Shown: positions 53,482 through 62,743 of the stretch, piece after piece
How the letters are laid out: each line of letters starts with the position of its first letter
Position numbering within the stretch: position 1 is the first letter of the stretch
Source: CALCTE01 sp045585835
Lineage (GTDB): Bacteria; Bacillota; Clostridia; Oscillospirales; CAG-272
Assembly (NCBI GenBank): GCA_045585835.1
Contig: JAZMZG010000013.1
Span: 62,001-126,000, forward strand
Length of the DNA: 64,000 nt
Direction of reading: 5' to 3'
Notes under the pieces: model-generated
Seen by the model: the letters and a program-made list of their open reading frames with translations, nothing else
Told to the model about the DNA's origin: nothing
The model's database searches: none
Position numbers and translations under genes: made by a program

Positions 53482-53522
53482 TATATTAAATGACTTAATT
53501 ACTTTATATAGAGGTAAGATCT

Positions 53523-54338
53523 GTGAAGCTGACACATGAGAAAATAAAGAAAAAATTCAGTTATATAACATCTGTCAAAACCAATACGATTAAAAGCGGC
53601 GGCATGGGGCTTCATTGGCACAGCAATATTGAAATTTGCACTGTTATTGAAGGCAATTGCGAATTCAATGTGAATGGTTGCTTATATAAGGCCGGTGAGG
53701 GAGATGTGATATTTGTAAATTCGGGGGAAATTCACAGCATAAATATAAGAATGGGTAAAATCGGTATATGTACATTTAACCCTTCGCTGCTACATAGTAT
53801 TTACGGAAATATCGGCGTAATATTGACACATGTAAAATTCGAATGTATAAAAGAGCTTGGGATTGAAAATGAGGTCAAGAGTTGTTTTGATTACCTCCGC
53901 AATGAAATCAACAGCAATGAAAAATATTCGAGTATTATATTTCAAGCAAATCTTATAAAATTATGCGGTTTACTTCTGAGATATTTCGAGGACGATAATG
54001 TCAATAAAAACGATGTTTCAAAATTAATTACTCTTCAAAAAATTCTTGAATATATTTCGGAAAATTTCAGCGATAACATAACTCTTGAATTAATAGCCGA
54101 TACGTTTAATTACAATCCTGCTTATGTATCAAGACTATTAAAAAATCGGACCGGTGTAAATTTTAAGTATTATCTTGACAATATCCGCTGTCAAAAAGCA
54201 ATGGAGATGCTTATGAAGACTCATATGTCGATATCCGAAATAGCATTTGCTTGCGGATATAACAATATAAGAACGTTTAATAATGTTTTTAAAAAAATCG
54301 TAGCAGTTACACCGAGTTATATAAGAAGCAAAAAGTAA
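53523..54338 (+). CDS. AraC-family regulator with cupin sensor
   Basis: 271 residues: an N-terminal cupin (HWHSNIEICTVIEG, later GEGDVIFVNSGEIHSI) expected to bind a sugar or similar ligand, and a C-terminal AraC DNA-binding domain with two helix-turn-helix units (LELIADTFNYNPAYVSRLLK and ISEIAFACGYNNIRTF). The start is GTG behind GAGGTAAG. It is next to, and in line with, the dehydrogenase-oxidoreductase genes and is likely their activator. Confidence 0.87.
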   Translation: MKLTHEKIKKKFSYITSVKTNTIKSGGMGLHWHSNIEICTVIEGNCEFNVNGCLYKAGEGDVIFVNSGEIHSINIRMGKIGICTFNPSLLHSIYGNIGVILTHVKFECIKELGIENEVKSCFDYLRNEINSNEKYSSIIFQANLIKLCGLLLRYFEDDNVNKNDVSKLITLQKILEYISENFSDNITLELIADTFNYNPAYVSRLLKNRTGVNFKYYLDNIRCQKAMEMLMKTHMSISEIAFACGYNNIRTFNNVFKKIVAVTPSYIRSKK

Positions 54339-54368
54339 AAATATTTCCACTGTAGATACAATACTTTC

Positions 54369-54397
54369 TTGAATTAAGAGTCGAAGAATGATAGTAT
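54369..54397 (+). promoter_or_regulatory. Weak candidate promoter of the MDR gene
   Basis: TTGAAT, 17 bp, TAGTAT. A weak -10 is what an activator-dependent promoter could show; a TATACT lies three bases further on. Confidence 0.35.
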
Positions 54398-54447
54398 ACT
54401 TGTGAGCTGTAGTTTTGCTCGAGACTATCTTTACGGAGGTATTTACT

Positions 54448-55455
54448 ATGGATAAGAATTATCAGATCGTTTTTACAGAAAAAAACAAAGCAGAGCTTTT
54501 GGAGGTACCCTTTCCCGCACCAAATGATAATCAAGTATTGGTAAAATCATTGGTATCTCAAATCAGCATCGGCACGGAGCTCACGGCGCTCGAAGCCAAT
54601 GTTTCGGCGGACTCATCATGGAATAAAAGTATAAAATATCCTTCATACCCGGGTTATTCAAATGTAGGTGAAATTATTGCAGTTGGTAAAAACATAGACC
54701 CTTCACTTATAGGAAAAAAAGTATCTACGTCTATTGCGCATGTAAAATATTCTCTTCGAGATGAGTTTAATATTATTCCCGACGGTGTTGATGACGATGA
54801 AGCGGTATTCGCAAGTTTAGCGTTGGTCGTAATGGCAAGTATTCGCATATCTCAAATCCGACCCGGAGAGACGGTGGCTGTTTTTGGCGCCGGGGTGGTA
54901 GGACAGCTTGCAGCACGCCTTGCTAAAGTTGCCGGTGCGCTCAATGTCTTCGTCTTTGATACGTCTGAAAACAGACTTGGCATGATTCCAAAAGATAAGT
55001 GCTTCATCGGTGCAAATTCAAGCGTCGTAAACCCCGCTGAGTTCATAAAAGAAAATAATAACGGTGAACTTGCAGATATAGTTTTTGAAACAACGAGCTA
55101 CGGACCTCTCGCGCAAACCGAGATTGAGTGTATTACCAAAAACGGTAAATTAATTATCACAAGCAGTCCCAAACAGCCTTCTACAATAGACCTCAACTAT
55201 GTCAGTACAAAAGGAATTACCATTATCGGTGCTCATAACTGGGCAGCACATCCGTCGGTTGCAACCACTCTTAATCGTTGGACACGACAGGAGGATCACA
55301 AATATTATCTTCGCCTACTTGAAAAGGGTGTGCTCACTGATATTGAATCGCTTGTAACACATAGAATTAACTATAAAGACTCACCCGATATATATAAAAT
55401 GCTTATTGATGACAGAACTAAAGCGATGGGTGTTCATATTTATTGGGAGGATTAG
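54448..55455 (+). CDS. Zinc-free MDR-type dehydrogenase
   Basis: Medium-chain dehydrogenase/reductase, 335 residues from ATG 54448 with GGAGGT seven bases upstream. The NAD(P) motif is GAGVVGQLAARLA. The usual catalytic zinc Cys near residue 38 is replaced (SIGTELTAL) and the four structural-zinc Cys are absent, so the protein resembles the BchC-like or zinc-independent branch. The substrate may be a sugar or polyol acting in sequence with the Gfo/Idh enzyme encoded three bases later. Regulation by the adjacent AraC protein is inferred. Confidence 0.82.
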   Translation: MDKNYQIVFTEKNKAELLEVPFPAPNDNQVLVKSLVSQISIGTELTALEANVSADSSWNKSIKYPSYPGYSNVGEIIAVGKNIDPSLIGKKVSTSIAHVKYSLRDEFNIIPDGVDDDEAVFASLALVVMASIRISQIRPGETVAVFGAGVVGQLAARLAKVAGALNVFVFDTSENRLGMIPKDKCFIGANSSVVNPAEFIKENNNGELADIVFETTSYGPLAQTEIECITKNGKLIITSSPKQPSTIDLNYVSTKGITIIGAHNWAAHPSVATTLNRWTRQEDHKYYLRLLEKGVLTDIESLVTHRINYKDSPDIYKMLIDDRTKAMGVHIYWED

Positions 55456-55458
55456 TAA

Positions 55459-56529
55459 ATGTTGAAAATTGGTATCATCGGAGCAGGTACTATTTCGGAT
55501 AATCATATAAATGCATACAGAGGACATCAGGAATGTGAAGTTGTATCCATTGCCGATATAAATTTGGCTCTTGCGGAAAAAAAGGCAAAGACCTACAATA
55601 TTGCCAATGCATACAGTGATTATCATGAAATATTAAACGATAAAGAAATCGATGCTGTAAGTATAGTGACACCGACATTCACGCATAAACAGATCATAAT
55701 CGAAGCGCTCGCTGCGGGCAAACACGTACTGTCCGAGAAGCCACCGGCGCTCAATGCGGATGAGGTAAGAGAGATAAAGGCGGTCGCTGAAAAAAGCGAC
55801 AAATGCCTTATGTTCGGGTTAATATGCCGTTTTAGAAGCCAAATTCAATATCTCAAGAAATATATTGAAGCCGGAAAGATGGGGCCTATACTTTATACTG
55901 AGGCGGTAAGAACTACACGTTGTAGCGGTTTAAAGGGATGGTTTGTAAAAAAGAGTATGTCGGGCGGAGGGCCTCTGATTGATTCAAATATTCACGAGAT
56001 CGATTGTCTTCTTTATTTAATGGGATATCCAAAGCCCAAAACCGTACTTGGTTTTACAAGCGATATGAACAAAGACCTGCCTGATAAGATAAAAGGTAGG
56101 ACTTTGAGTTACGTATCCTCTGACACAAATGTTTACGAAAGAGACGTCGAGACCTTTGCAAGTGCATTGGTAACGTTTGAAAACGGTGCATGTCTCTCCA
56201 TTAAGACCAGCTCTGTTTTTAATGGTGTATCAACCGGTCTTCATATGGAAATTTCAGGTGAAAAAGCAGGCGCAAGAATGGAACCGTGGAATCCTGATAA
56301 AACCCTTGCTATGATAGAGCTCAACGATGAAAATTATATGCAAGAGGTGAAACCGACGCTTACAAACGTTGCGGGAGGAGATCTTTGGTTTAAACAAATA
56401 TCTCACTTTGTTGACTGTTGCACAAAACGCGCTGAGTGCATTACTAAAATCGATGAAGCTGAAATGCTTATGGAGATTATTGATGCCGTATATAAATCGG
56501 CACAGACGGGCAAAGCAATCAATTTTTAA
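55459..56529 (+). CDS. Gfo/Idh/MocA family oxidoreductase
   Basis: A 356-residue NAD(P)-linked oxidoreductase. Rossmann motif GIIGAGTISDNHINA is at the N-terminus, the EKP motif (SEKPPALN) follows near residue 95, and the active-site region GGGPLIDSNIHEIDCLLYL carries the His/Asp pair. Family members work on sugars, inositols and related compounds. It starts three bases after the MDR gene and ends in a strong terminator, so the two form one unit. Confidence 0.88.
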   Translation: MLKIGIIGAGTISDNHINAYRGHQECEVVSIADINLALAEKKAKTYNIANAYSDYHEILNDKEIDAVSIVTPTFTHKQIIIEALAAGKHVLSEKPPALNADEVREIKAVAEKSDKCLMFGLICRFRSQIQYLKKYIEAGKMGPILYTEAVRTTRCSGLKGWFVKKSMSGGGPLIDSNIHEIDCLLYLMGYPKPKTVLGFTSDMNKDLPDKIKGRTLSYVSSDTNVYERDVETFASALVTFENGACLSIKTSSVFNGVSTGLHMEISGEKAGARMEPWNPDKTLAMIELNDENYMQEVKPTLTNVAGGDLWFKQISHFVDCCTKRAECITKIDEAEMLMEIIDAVYKSAQTGKAINF

Positions 56530-56540
56530 TAAATAGATCA

Positions 56541-56580
56541 TAAATATAAAAAGTGCGTTGTTGCGCACTTTTTATATTTA
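56541..56580. terminator. Terminator after the Gfo/Idh gene, perfect 17-bp stem
   Basis: TAAATATAAAAAGTGCG and its exact complement around the loop TTGTTG, with the T-run inside the right arm. Confidence 0.92.
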
Positions 56581-56634
56581 GCAAATCTTTTATACACCCA
56601 ATTCAATTTTACAGAGTAAAATATGTCTATTTTA

Positions 56635-56663
56635 TTGACAATAGGGGATTATAATGATAAAAT
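56635..56663 (+). promoter_or_regulatory. Promoter of nth
   Basis: TTGACA, a 17-bp spacer, TAAAAT with an extended TGA. Transcription would start near 56670, making ATG 56654 unavailable and ATG 56681 the probable start. Confidence 0.8.
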
Positions 56664-56680
56664 TGTACATGGGTGTTTAT

Positions 56681-57331
56681 ATGAGAATCAATAAGAACAA
56701 AATTGCTGTATTAACCGCGCAATATTTGGAAAAATTATACCCCGAAGCAGAGTGTGCGCTTGAGTTTTCGGGCGATCCTTTTAAATTGCTCGTTATGGCG
56801 CGCTTATCTGCACAATGTACGGACAAACGTGTAAATATTGTCAGTAAAACGTTATTTGCGGAGCTCCCCGATGCAAAGTCGATGATGGAAGCAGATATAG
56901 CGAAGATTGAATCGCTCATAAAGTCGTGCGGTCTTTATAAAACGAAGGCTCAAAGCCTTCACGATATTTCATCGGATATATGTAAGCGCTTCGGCGGAGC
57001 AGTTCCGAATACGATGGACGAGCTTTTGTCAATGAACGGTGTCGGCAGAAAAATTGCTAACCTCATTCTCGGTGACGTTTTCGGGATCGACGGCGTCGTA
57101 TGCGATACGCACTGTATAAGGATATCAAAGCGCATCGGTCTTACCGACACGGATAATCCCCTTAAAGCCGAAAGACAGCTTACGGCTTTGCTTACCGAAG
57201 GAACGCGCTCTGATTTTTGCCATAGGATAGTGCAGTTTGGACGTGACGTATGTACCGCCAGAAATCCTAAATGCGATAAATGCGGGCTTTGCGATATTTG
57301 TACATATCATAAGAAGGAAATCAAAAAATGA
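56681..57331 (+). CDS. nth: Endonuclease III
   Basis: DNA glycosylase/AP lyase of base-excision repair, acting on oxidised pyrimidines. The HhH motif LLSMNGVGRKIAN carries the catalytic Lys and the CDTHCIRIS segment the catalytic Asp. The [4Fe-4S] site at the C-terminus has the canonical spacing C-x6-C-x2-C-x5-C (CTARNPKCDKCGLCDIC). About 216 residues is normal. It overlaps the next gene by four bases. Confidence 0.96.
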   Translation: MRINKNKIAVLTAQYLEKLYPEAECALEFSGDPFKLLVMARLSAQCTDKRVNIVSKTLFAELPDAKSMMEADIAKIESLIKSCGLYKTKAQSLHDISSDICKRFGGAVPNTMDELLSMNGVGRKIANLILGDVFGIDGVVCDTHCIRISKRIGLTDTDNPLKAERQLTALLTEGTRSDFCHRIVQFGRDVCTARNPKCDKCGLCDICTYHKKEIKK

Positions 57332-58104
57332 AAATATTGTGTCTTGGTGATATTGCGGGCCCTGCGGCGCTCGATTTTGTATGCTCTCATCTTTGGAAGC
57401 TTAGAAAAGAGCATAAAATCGATTTTGTTGTTGCAAACGGAGAAAATTGTGCTCTCGGTAACGGAATAGATAAGGAAAGCGCAGAAAAGCTTTTTATATG
57501 CGGATGTGACGTTATAACTACGGGTAATCATATTTGGAAGAAAAAAAGCATAAGAGAATATCTTGATGACTGCAGCGATATATTGCGGCCTTTAAATTAT
57601 ACGGCGCTTGAAAACGGTTACGGATATACAATAAAGGATATTGACGGCACAAAAGTATTGGTAATAAACGCTGTAGGAAGCGTTTATATGAGCGATAGCG
57701 GTATAAGTTCACCGTTTGAGGCAATCGATGCGGTTCTTGAAAAAAACAATGGAAAATACAATATTTCCATACTAGATTTTCACGCAGAGACAACTTCCGA
57801 AAAATATGCTATAGGAAGATACTTCGACGGTAGGATAGATATAATTTTCGGAACACACACTCACGTTCAAACTGCAGACGAAAGAATACTTCCCAATAAG
57901 ACCGGATATATAACCGACCTCGGTATGTGCGGCTCTGATCTCAGCATACTCGGTATAAAGAGTGACATTATTATTTCAAGGTATATGGGAGAAGAAGGTC
58001 GTAAATTTGAGTTTGATGACCGAGAAATCGTTATCTGCGGAGCAATATTCGATACTACACAAAACGCTTTCGGAGTTAAAAATATAACGAGAATACGTGT
58101 TTAA
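57328..58104 (+). CDS. YmdB-type metallophosphoesterase (TIGR00282-like)
   Basis: A 258-residue dimetal phosphoesterase. It shows the YmdB layout: LCLGDIAGPAALDFV at the N-terminus, NGENCALGNG, TTGNHIW, DFHAETTSEK and GTHTHVQTADE, which hold the metal-binding Asp/Glu/Asn/His. In Bacillus, YmdB hydrolyses cyclic nucleotides and affects biofilm and motility choices; here the role is inferred only. It overlaps nth by four bases and probably shares its promoter. Confidence 0.92.
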   Translation: MKILCLGDIAGPAALDFVCSHLWKLRKEHKIDFVVANGENCALGNGIDKESAEKLFICGCDVITTGNHIWKKKSIREYLDDCSDILRPLNYTALENGYGYTIKDIDGTKVLVINAVGSVYMSDSGISSPFEAIDAVLEKNNGKYNISILDFHAETTSEKYAIGRYFDGRIDIIFGTHTHVQTADERILPNKTGYITDLGMCGSDLSILGIKSDIIISRYMGEEGRKFEFDDREIVICGAIFDTTQNAFGVKNITRIRV

Positions 58105-58157
58105 TAATTTCTTCAAATAATAAGTTTTAATATAAATAACAAACGGAGGATATGCTA

Positions 58158-61106
58158 ATGAAATTGCAAAGCAAAATTCTTACGTTGTCTAAAGGCTGGA
58201 AGATAGCTTGCGATAAGGACAACGTCGGAAAAACTGAAAAGTGGTATAAAAAGGGAATTCCCCTTGAAGATGCCAAAGACGCAGTCGTTCCTAGCTTCGT
58301 ACACTTATATTTTGAGGATTACAGAGGCGTAGCTTGGTATGAGCTTAATTTCAAAAATGAGCTTAAAGCAACCGAAAACGATCTCTATATTTTGAAATTT
58401 GCAATGGCTGAATTCCGCAAAGAACTCTACATAAACGGAAAATACGTCGGCGAACACGTAGGTATGGAAGATGCTTTCGAGTTCGACGTAACAAAATTCA
58501 TCAAAAAGGGCAATAACAGAATCGACGTCAGAGTATCGAAACCCTATACCGAAGACGTAGACGGATACAGCTTCTTGGAGATTCCTCACAGAAACGAAAT
58601 GAAAGAGGGGCTTAAACCCGGTCAGTGCTATAACGCAATGGGCCTTTCGGGACAGATCGATCTCGTTGTGACACCTAAACTTTACATTGAGGATTCCTTC
58701 ATTTTCGCTAATACCGAAACGGGAAATATCGAAATAACCTACACGGTAATCAATGCTTTTGATAAGGCGGTAAAGGGTGTCCTTACGAGCGATTGCAGTG
58801 TTAAGAGAACGGGCGAATTTGTGAATTCCGACGAATACACAAAGACGTTTGAAGTTGGCAAAACTACCGTAAAGCGCAAGATAAAGATCGATAATTTCCT
58901 TTGGTGGGATATTAACGATCCTAACCTCTACAACGTATACACGTCACTTTCCACTGAATTCGGGACCTATAAAACGCGTAAGCATACGGGCTTTAGAACG
59001 TTTATCGTCGGCGATGACGGATACTACTATCTCAACGGCAGAAGAATATTCCTTCGTTGTTCTCATACCGGTAACTGTGTTCCCGAATCCTTCCATCATA
59101 TTACGAGCAAGAAGGAATTTTTACGCAAGGATCTTGTAATGGCAAAGGCCGTCGGATTTAATATGATCCGCTTTATTGCGGGAGCAGGACTTCCCGAACA
59201 GCTCGACTACTGTGACGAACTCGGACTTATGGTATACGAAGAGCCTATGTCAAGCTGGAATCTTGCAGACTCCAAACAAGTAAGAAAAGTATATCAATAC
59301 GACCTTTTAACCTTACTTAAGAGAGATAGAAGCCATCCTTCACTCACTATTTTCGGTTTCCTTAACGAAACGTCAACAGCTAAGAGAGCTTACTATGAGG
59401 CAAGAACGTCTCTCAAAGCGGCAAGAAAGGTTGATCCCACCAGACTATTCTTATACAGCAGCGGACGTTGGGACGGTCCTCATTTAAGTAAAGAAAAGGC
59501 GGATCCTTGGTGCGGTTCCGTATCTAATCCTTTCACTGATACGTGGCAATGCCTTTGGTGCGAAGAGAGTAATGAACCCGACGTATATAAGAAAATGCGT
59601 ATAGAAGCCGGACTTCCTGAGACTGCGTGGAGAATACTCGGTGACATTCACCACTATCCTCATGGTCCCATCACGAAGTTCGATGAAAAACGTATGAGAG
59701 AGGTTGGTAATTTTGCGAAGCGTCCCGTATTTTATTCCGAGATAGGAACGGGAAGTATGCTCAACGTCGTATGGCTTAAACGTAAGTTTGAGGAGATGAA
59801 TGCTCTTGCTATCGCACCCGACGTAAAGATCGTAGACAAGATGTACAACGATTTTATGCGCGACCTTGAAAGATTTGGATTTGGTAATGAATATCCTTCC
59901 ATATTGGAGCTTTTCCGCAGAAGTGAAGTTCTCAATACCCGTCAGAGAAATAAGACCTTTAATATTCTCAGATCAAACCCCTACACCAACGGTATTTCCT
60001 TAACGGGACTTCTTGATCACAGCGTATGCGGCGAAGGACTTTTTACCTTTATGAGAGAATATAAACCTGGTATGGCTGATACTCTCCAAAACGGATTCGC
60101 TCCTTTGAAGTGGTGCTTGTTTATGGACGACACCCACGCTTACAGAGGACGTCCGTTTAACGTAGAAGCAGTACTTGCAAACGAAGACGTATTAAAAATC
60201 GGTACATATCCCGTAAGCTTCAGAATAGTTGCTAAAGACGGCGGTGCTGTTTATAGCGAAGACTTTACTTTCACTGTAACGGAAGAAGATCTCAAGGTAT
60301 TCTCTATACCCGTATATAAGAAGGACATCACACTTGATGTACCTACAGGTGAATATGAGGTTATTTTTGAGCTTATGCAAGGCGCGGGGGCGGCTGACGG
60401 CAATCTCAAGTTCTACGTTACCGATCCCGATGAGATAAAGGCAAAGATAAAGAGCGTTGTAGGCGTAGCACTTAACGACAAGACGAAAGCTCTCCTTGAA
60501 GAAAAGAACGTAAAAATAACAGACCTTTCTTCCGCAAAATCAAAGTCTGTTATACTTGTAGGCGATATTCCCGTTGAGGAAAGAGAAGAAACGTGGAAGA
60601 TCATTCACAAAAAGATGGAAAGCGGTGCAAGAGTTGTTGTTTTATCCAACACGGCTCTCTTTAAGGAGCCCGGTGTTGAGTCTTGTTACTATCTCCCCGT
60701 CGAGAACAAGCCTATATGCTGCCCTCTTGACGGTTCAAATAATGACTGGCTCTATCATAAGGAGTTCCTTTTGAAGCGCAACCATCCCTATTTTGAGGGA
60801 CTTCCTACGGGAATGATGGATTTTGATTATTATACTTATATTCCCAAGGGGCAGACCTACGACTTTATCGACTGTGACGTATTACCCAATGAGATACAGG
60901 CAATAGCCGTCTCAACAGGTATGCCTTGGGGTCTTTCAAAGCGCACCGAGATACAGCAAGACGGTATAAATATCGCAACGTATAATGTTGGTAAGGGCTC
61001 TATTACCATAAATGCTTTCGGTATTGACGAAACTGTAACAAAAAATCCTGCCGCCGACAGAATGCTTATAAATATTCTTAACGAAGAATCAAGAAGAGCT
61101 AAATAG
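58158..61106 (+). CDS. Glycoside hydrolase family 2 protein
   Basis: 982-residue retaining glycosidase, probably cytosolic as no signal peptide is seen. ATG 58158 has GGAGGA seven bases upstream; ATG 58152 is too close. An N-terminal jelly-roll sugar-binding domain (about 50-190) and an Ig-like domain precede the TIM barrel. The proposed acid/base is Glu404 in FGFLNETS and the nucleophile Glu528 in FYSEIGTGS. A C-terminal beta region and a Rossmann-like segment follow to 982. Specificity (beta-galactoside, -mannoside or -glucuronide) is not decidable by eye. Codon bias resembles that of highly expressed genes. The last eight bases overlap sigE. Confidence 0.88.
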   Translation: MKLQSKILTLSKGWKIACDKDNVGKTEKWYKKGIPLEDAKDAVVPSFVHLYFEDYRGVAWYELNFKNELKATENDLYILKFAMAEFRKELYINGKYVGEHVGMEDAFEFDVTKFIKKGNNRIDVRVSKPYTEDVDGYSFLEIPHRNEMKEGLKPGQCYNAMGLSGQIDLVVTPKLYIEDSFIFANTETGNIEITYTVINAFDKAVKGVLTSDCSVKRTGEFVNSDEYTKTFEVGKTTVKRKIKIDNFLWWDINDPNLYNVYTSLSTEFGTYKTRKHTGFRTFIVGDDGYYYLNGRRIFLRCSHTGNCVPESFHHITSKKEFLRKDLVMAKAVGFNMIRFIAGAGLPEQLDYCDELGLMVYEEPMSSWNLADSKQVRKVYQYDLLTLLKRDRSHPSLTIFGFLNETSTAKRAYYEARTSLKAARKVDPTRLFLYSSGRWDGPHLSKEKADPWCGSVSNPFTDTWQCLWCEESNEPDVYKKMRIEAGLPETAWRILGDIHHYPHGPITKFDEKRMREVGNFAKRPVFYSEIGTGSMLNVVWLKRKFEEMNALAIAPDVKIVDKMYNDFMRDLERFGFGNEYPSILELFRRSEVLNTRQRNKTFNILRSNPYTNGISLTGLLDHSVCGEGLFTFMREYKPGMADTLQNGFAPLKWCLFMDDTHAYRGRPFNVEAVLANEDVLKIGTYPVSFRIVAKDGGAVYSEDFTFTVTEEDLKVFSIPVYKKDITLDVPTGEYEVIFELMQGAGAADGNLKFYVTDPDEIKAKIKSVVGVALNDKTKALLEEKNVKITDLSSAKSKSVILVGDIPVEEREETWKIIHKKMESGARVVVLSNTALFKEPGVESCYYLPVENKPICCPLDGSNNDWLYHKEFLLKRNHPYFEGLPTGMMDFDYYTYIPKGQTYDFIDCDVLPNEIQAIAVSTGMPWGLSKRTEIQQDGINIATYNVGKGSITINAFGIDETVTKNPAADRMLINILNEESRRAK

Positions 61107-61806
61107 CATCACTGAGCATAACCTTGAGTCTATCCATAACCTTCTTTTCGATTCTGGAAATGTAGGATTGGGATATTCCGAGTTTATCTGCAATTTCTTT
61201 CTGTGTCTTCTCTTCTCCGTCTGCAGTAAGACCGAATCTCAACTTAACGATTTCGGCTTCTCTTTCGGAAAGGGAAGACACAGCTTTAAGTATAAGGCGC
61301 TTTTCCTCGCGTAGCTCTATGTTCGTATTCACGCTATCGCAGTCTGCGGATAGTATATCGGAGAGCAATAATTCATTTCCGTCCCAATCTACGTTTATCG
61401 GCTCGTCGATGGAGATATCTGCTCTGCTGTTGCTGTTTTTTCGTATGTACATAAGTATCTCGTTTTCAATGCATCGAGAGGCATAAGTCGCGAGCTTTAT
61501 GTTTTTTTCGCAGTTAAAGGAATTTACGGCTTTTATCAGACCGATAGTTCCGATGGATACAAGATCTTCTATGCCGATACCTGTATTTTCGAATTTTTTT
61601 GAAATGTATACCACAAGCCTTAAATTATGCTCGATAAGCAGATTTTTGCTATTCTTGTCCTCTTTCATTTTAGCTATTGCTTCGGCTTCTTCGCTCGGTG
61701 ATAGGGGAGGAGGTAGTGTTTCCGGACCGTTTATGTAGAAGATCTCCTCATTGCTTATCTTGAATATTTTTTTAAGAATAAGTTTTATTTTATAAAATAA
61801 CAACAT
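61099..61806 (-). CDS. sigE: Sporulation sigma factor SigE (pro-sigma-E)
   Basis: Mother-cell sigma factor made as an inactive precursor. The N-terminal part, with hydrophobic and Lys-rich residues before INGPETLPPPLS, corresponds to the pro-sequence and cleavage region. Region 2 (VEHNLRLVVYISKKFENTGI, here in near form) and SIGTIGLIKAVNSFN, KLATYASRCIENEILMY, region 3 and region 4 (LRFGL, then SQSYISRIEKK) are nearly identical in pattern to Bacillus SigE. 235 residues. It lies eight bases after spoIIGA on the minus strand, the spoIIG operon. Confidence 0.96.
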   Translation of the reverse strand: MLLFYKIKLILKKIFKISNEEIFYINGPETLPPPLSPSEEAEAIAKMKEDKNSKNLLIEHNLRLVVYISKKFENTGIGIEDLVSIGTIGLIKAVNSFNCEKNIKLATYASRCIENEILMYIRKNSNSRADISIDEPINVDWDGNELLLSDILSADCDSVNTNIELREEKRLILKAVSSLSEREAEIVKLRFGLTADGEEKTQKEIADKLGISQSYISRIEKKVMDRLKVMLSDAI

Positions 61807-61814
61807 ATTTTCTC

Positions 61815-62645
61815 CTACAGTAAATTATTTGATATCAGCGCTTTTGAACCGTTAAATTTAAATGATAAGGCATCAACAAAAACTATAACTGCGTCTATCT
61901 GCATTCCGTCGCAAACGATTTTATCGGGATGTATGCCCAAAAGGATATCTTTACCCACTAACGTTGTAACCGGAACAGCACATATACGCAAACCGTTTTT
62001 TATATGCAACTGAGGTGTAATTTCAACTTCTCCGTCAAAGAATTTCTTAAAACATTCCTTTTTTATGAATATAACGTCTTTATTGGTTATCGGTTCTTTA
62101 ACGAAACAACCGCTGTCGACAAATGCATCAAACGTTGACGTGACTCCTTTTATCGTAACTGCCAATTCAACTGTTTTGCTTATACAACGTCTTTTCATAC
62201 GCTCAGTTATTATCTTTATAAATAATACCGCGATAAGCGTTAATCCCAAAACTTGTAAAAGAGAAATATCCGTATATATGTATCCCGATTCATTAAGGAT
62301 ATTCCATTTTTCGCCGACAATCGAATATACTGCAGTAATAGCACCTCCAAGCAGAAAACAGATAGTGTAGAATACACCGCTTATTAAAAATACGTGAATT
62401 TTTATATTTCCGAATGCTATAAAGCACATAATTATCGAAAAACAAAAATTGGTAATTATTGGCAATACAGGGGAGGGCCATTTTACAAGAAAGTCACATA
62501 GGGAGTATAATGCTCCCACAGAAGCTGAAAGTATGAGTCTTGTAAATATAAGCTTAAGCCTCATAAGCTTTGCCGTTATATACAGAGAAATAAAGTCCAT
62601 TGAAAAGTTTATAAGCAATAATACGTCCACATAAACTACAGTCAA
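61815..62645 (-). CDS. spoIIGA: Sigma-E processing peptidase SpoIIGA (TTG start)
   Basis: Membrane aspartic protease that activates pro-SigE after a signal from the forespore. Five N-terminal helices (to about 155) precede the protease domain; the catalytic Asp is in AFVDSGCF, where Bacillus has a DTGN-type motif. The start is TTG at 62645 behind GGAGTGA, giving the normal N-terminus VYVDVLLLINFSMDF. At 276 residues it is slightly short versus Bacillus (309). Co-transcribed with sigE. Confidence 0.93.
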   Translation of the reverse strand: MTVVYVDVLLLINFSMDFISLYITAKLMRLKLIFTRLILSASVGALYSLCDFLVKWPSPVLPIITNFCFSIIMCFIAFGNIKIHVFLISGVFYTICFLLGGAITAVYSIVGEKWNILNESGYIYTDISLLQVLGLTLIAVLFIKIITERMKRRCISKTVELAVTIKGVTSTFDAFVDSGCFVKEPITNKDVIFIKKECFKKFFDGEVEITPQLHIKNGLRICAVPVTTLVGKDILLGIHPDKIVCDGMQIDAVIVFVDALSFKFNGSKALISNNLL

Positions 62646-62679
62646 TTAAATTCACTCCAAATAACACTTTGAATAAATG

Positions 62680-62709
62680 ATAATACAAATCCGTCGCAAA
62701 AAATGTCAA
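62680..62709 (-). promoter_or_regulatory. spoIIG promoter with Spo0A-like box
   Basis: Minus strand: TTGACA (62709-62704), an 18-bp spacer, TATTAT (62685-62680). The plus-strand TGTCAAA at 62704 overlapping the -35 resembles a Spo0A box with one mismatch. In Bacillus spoIIG is Spo0A-dependent; binding here is inferred. Confidence 0.6.
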
Positions 62710-62743
62710 AAATGAAAATGTTTACATAAATTAGCAAAAATAT

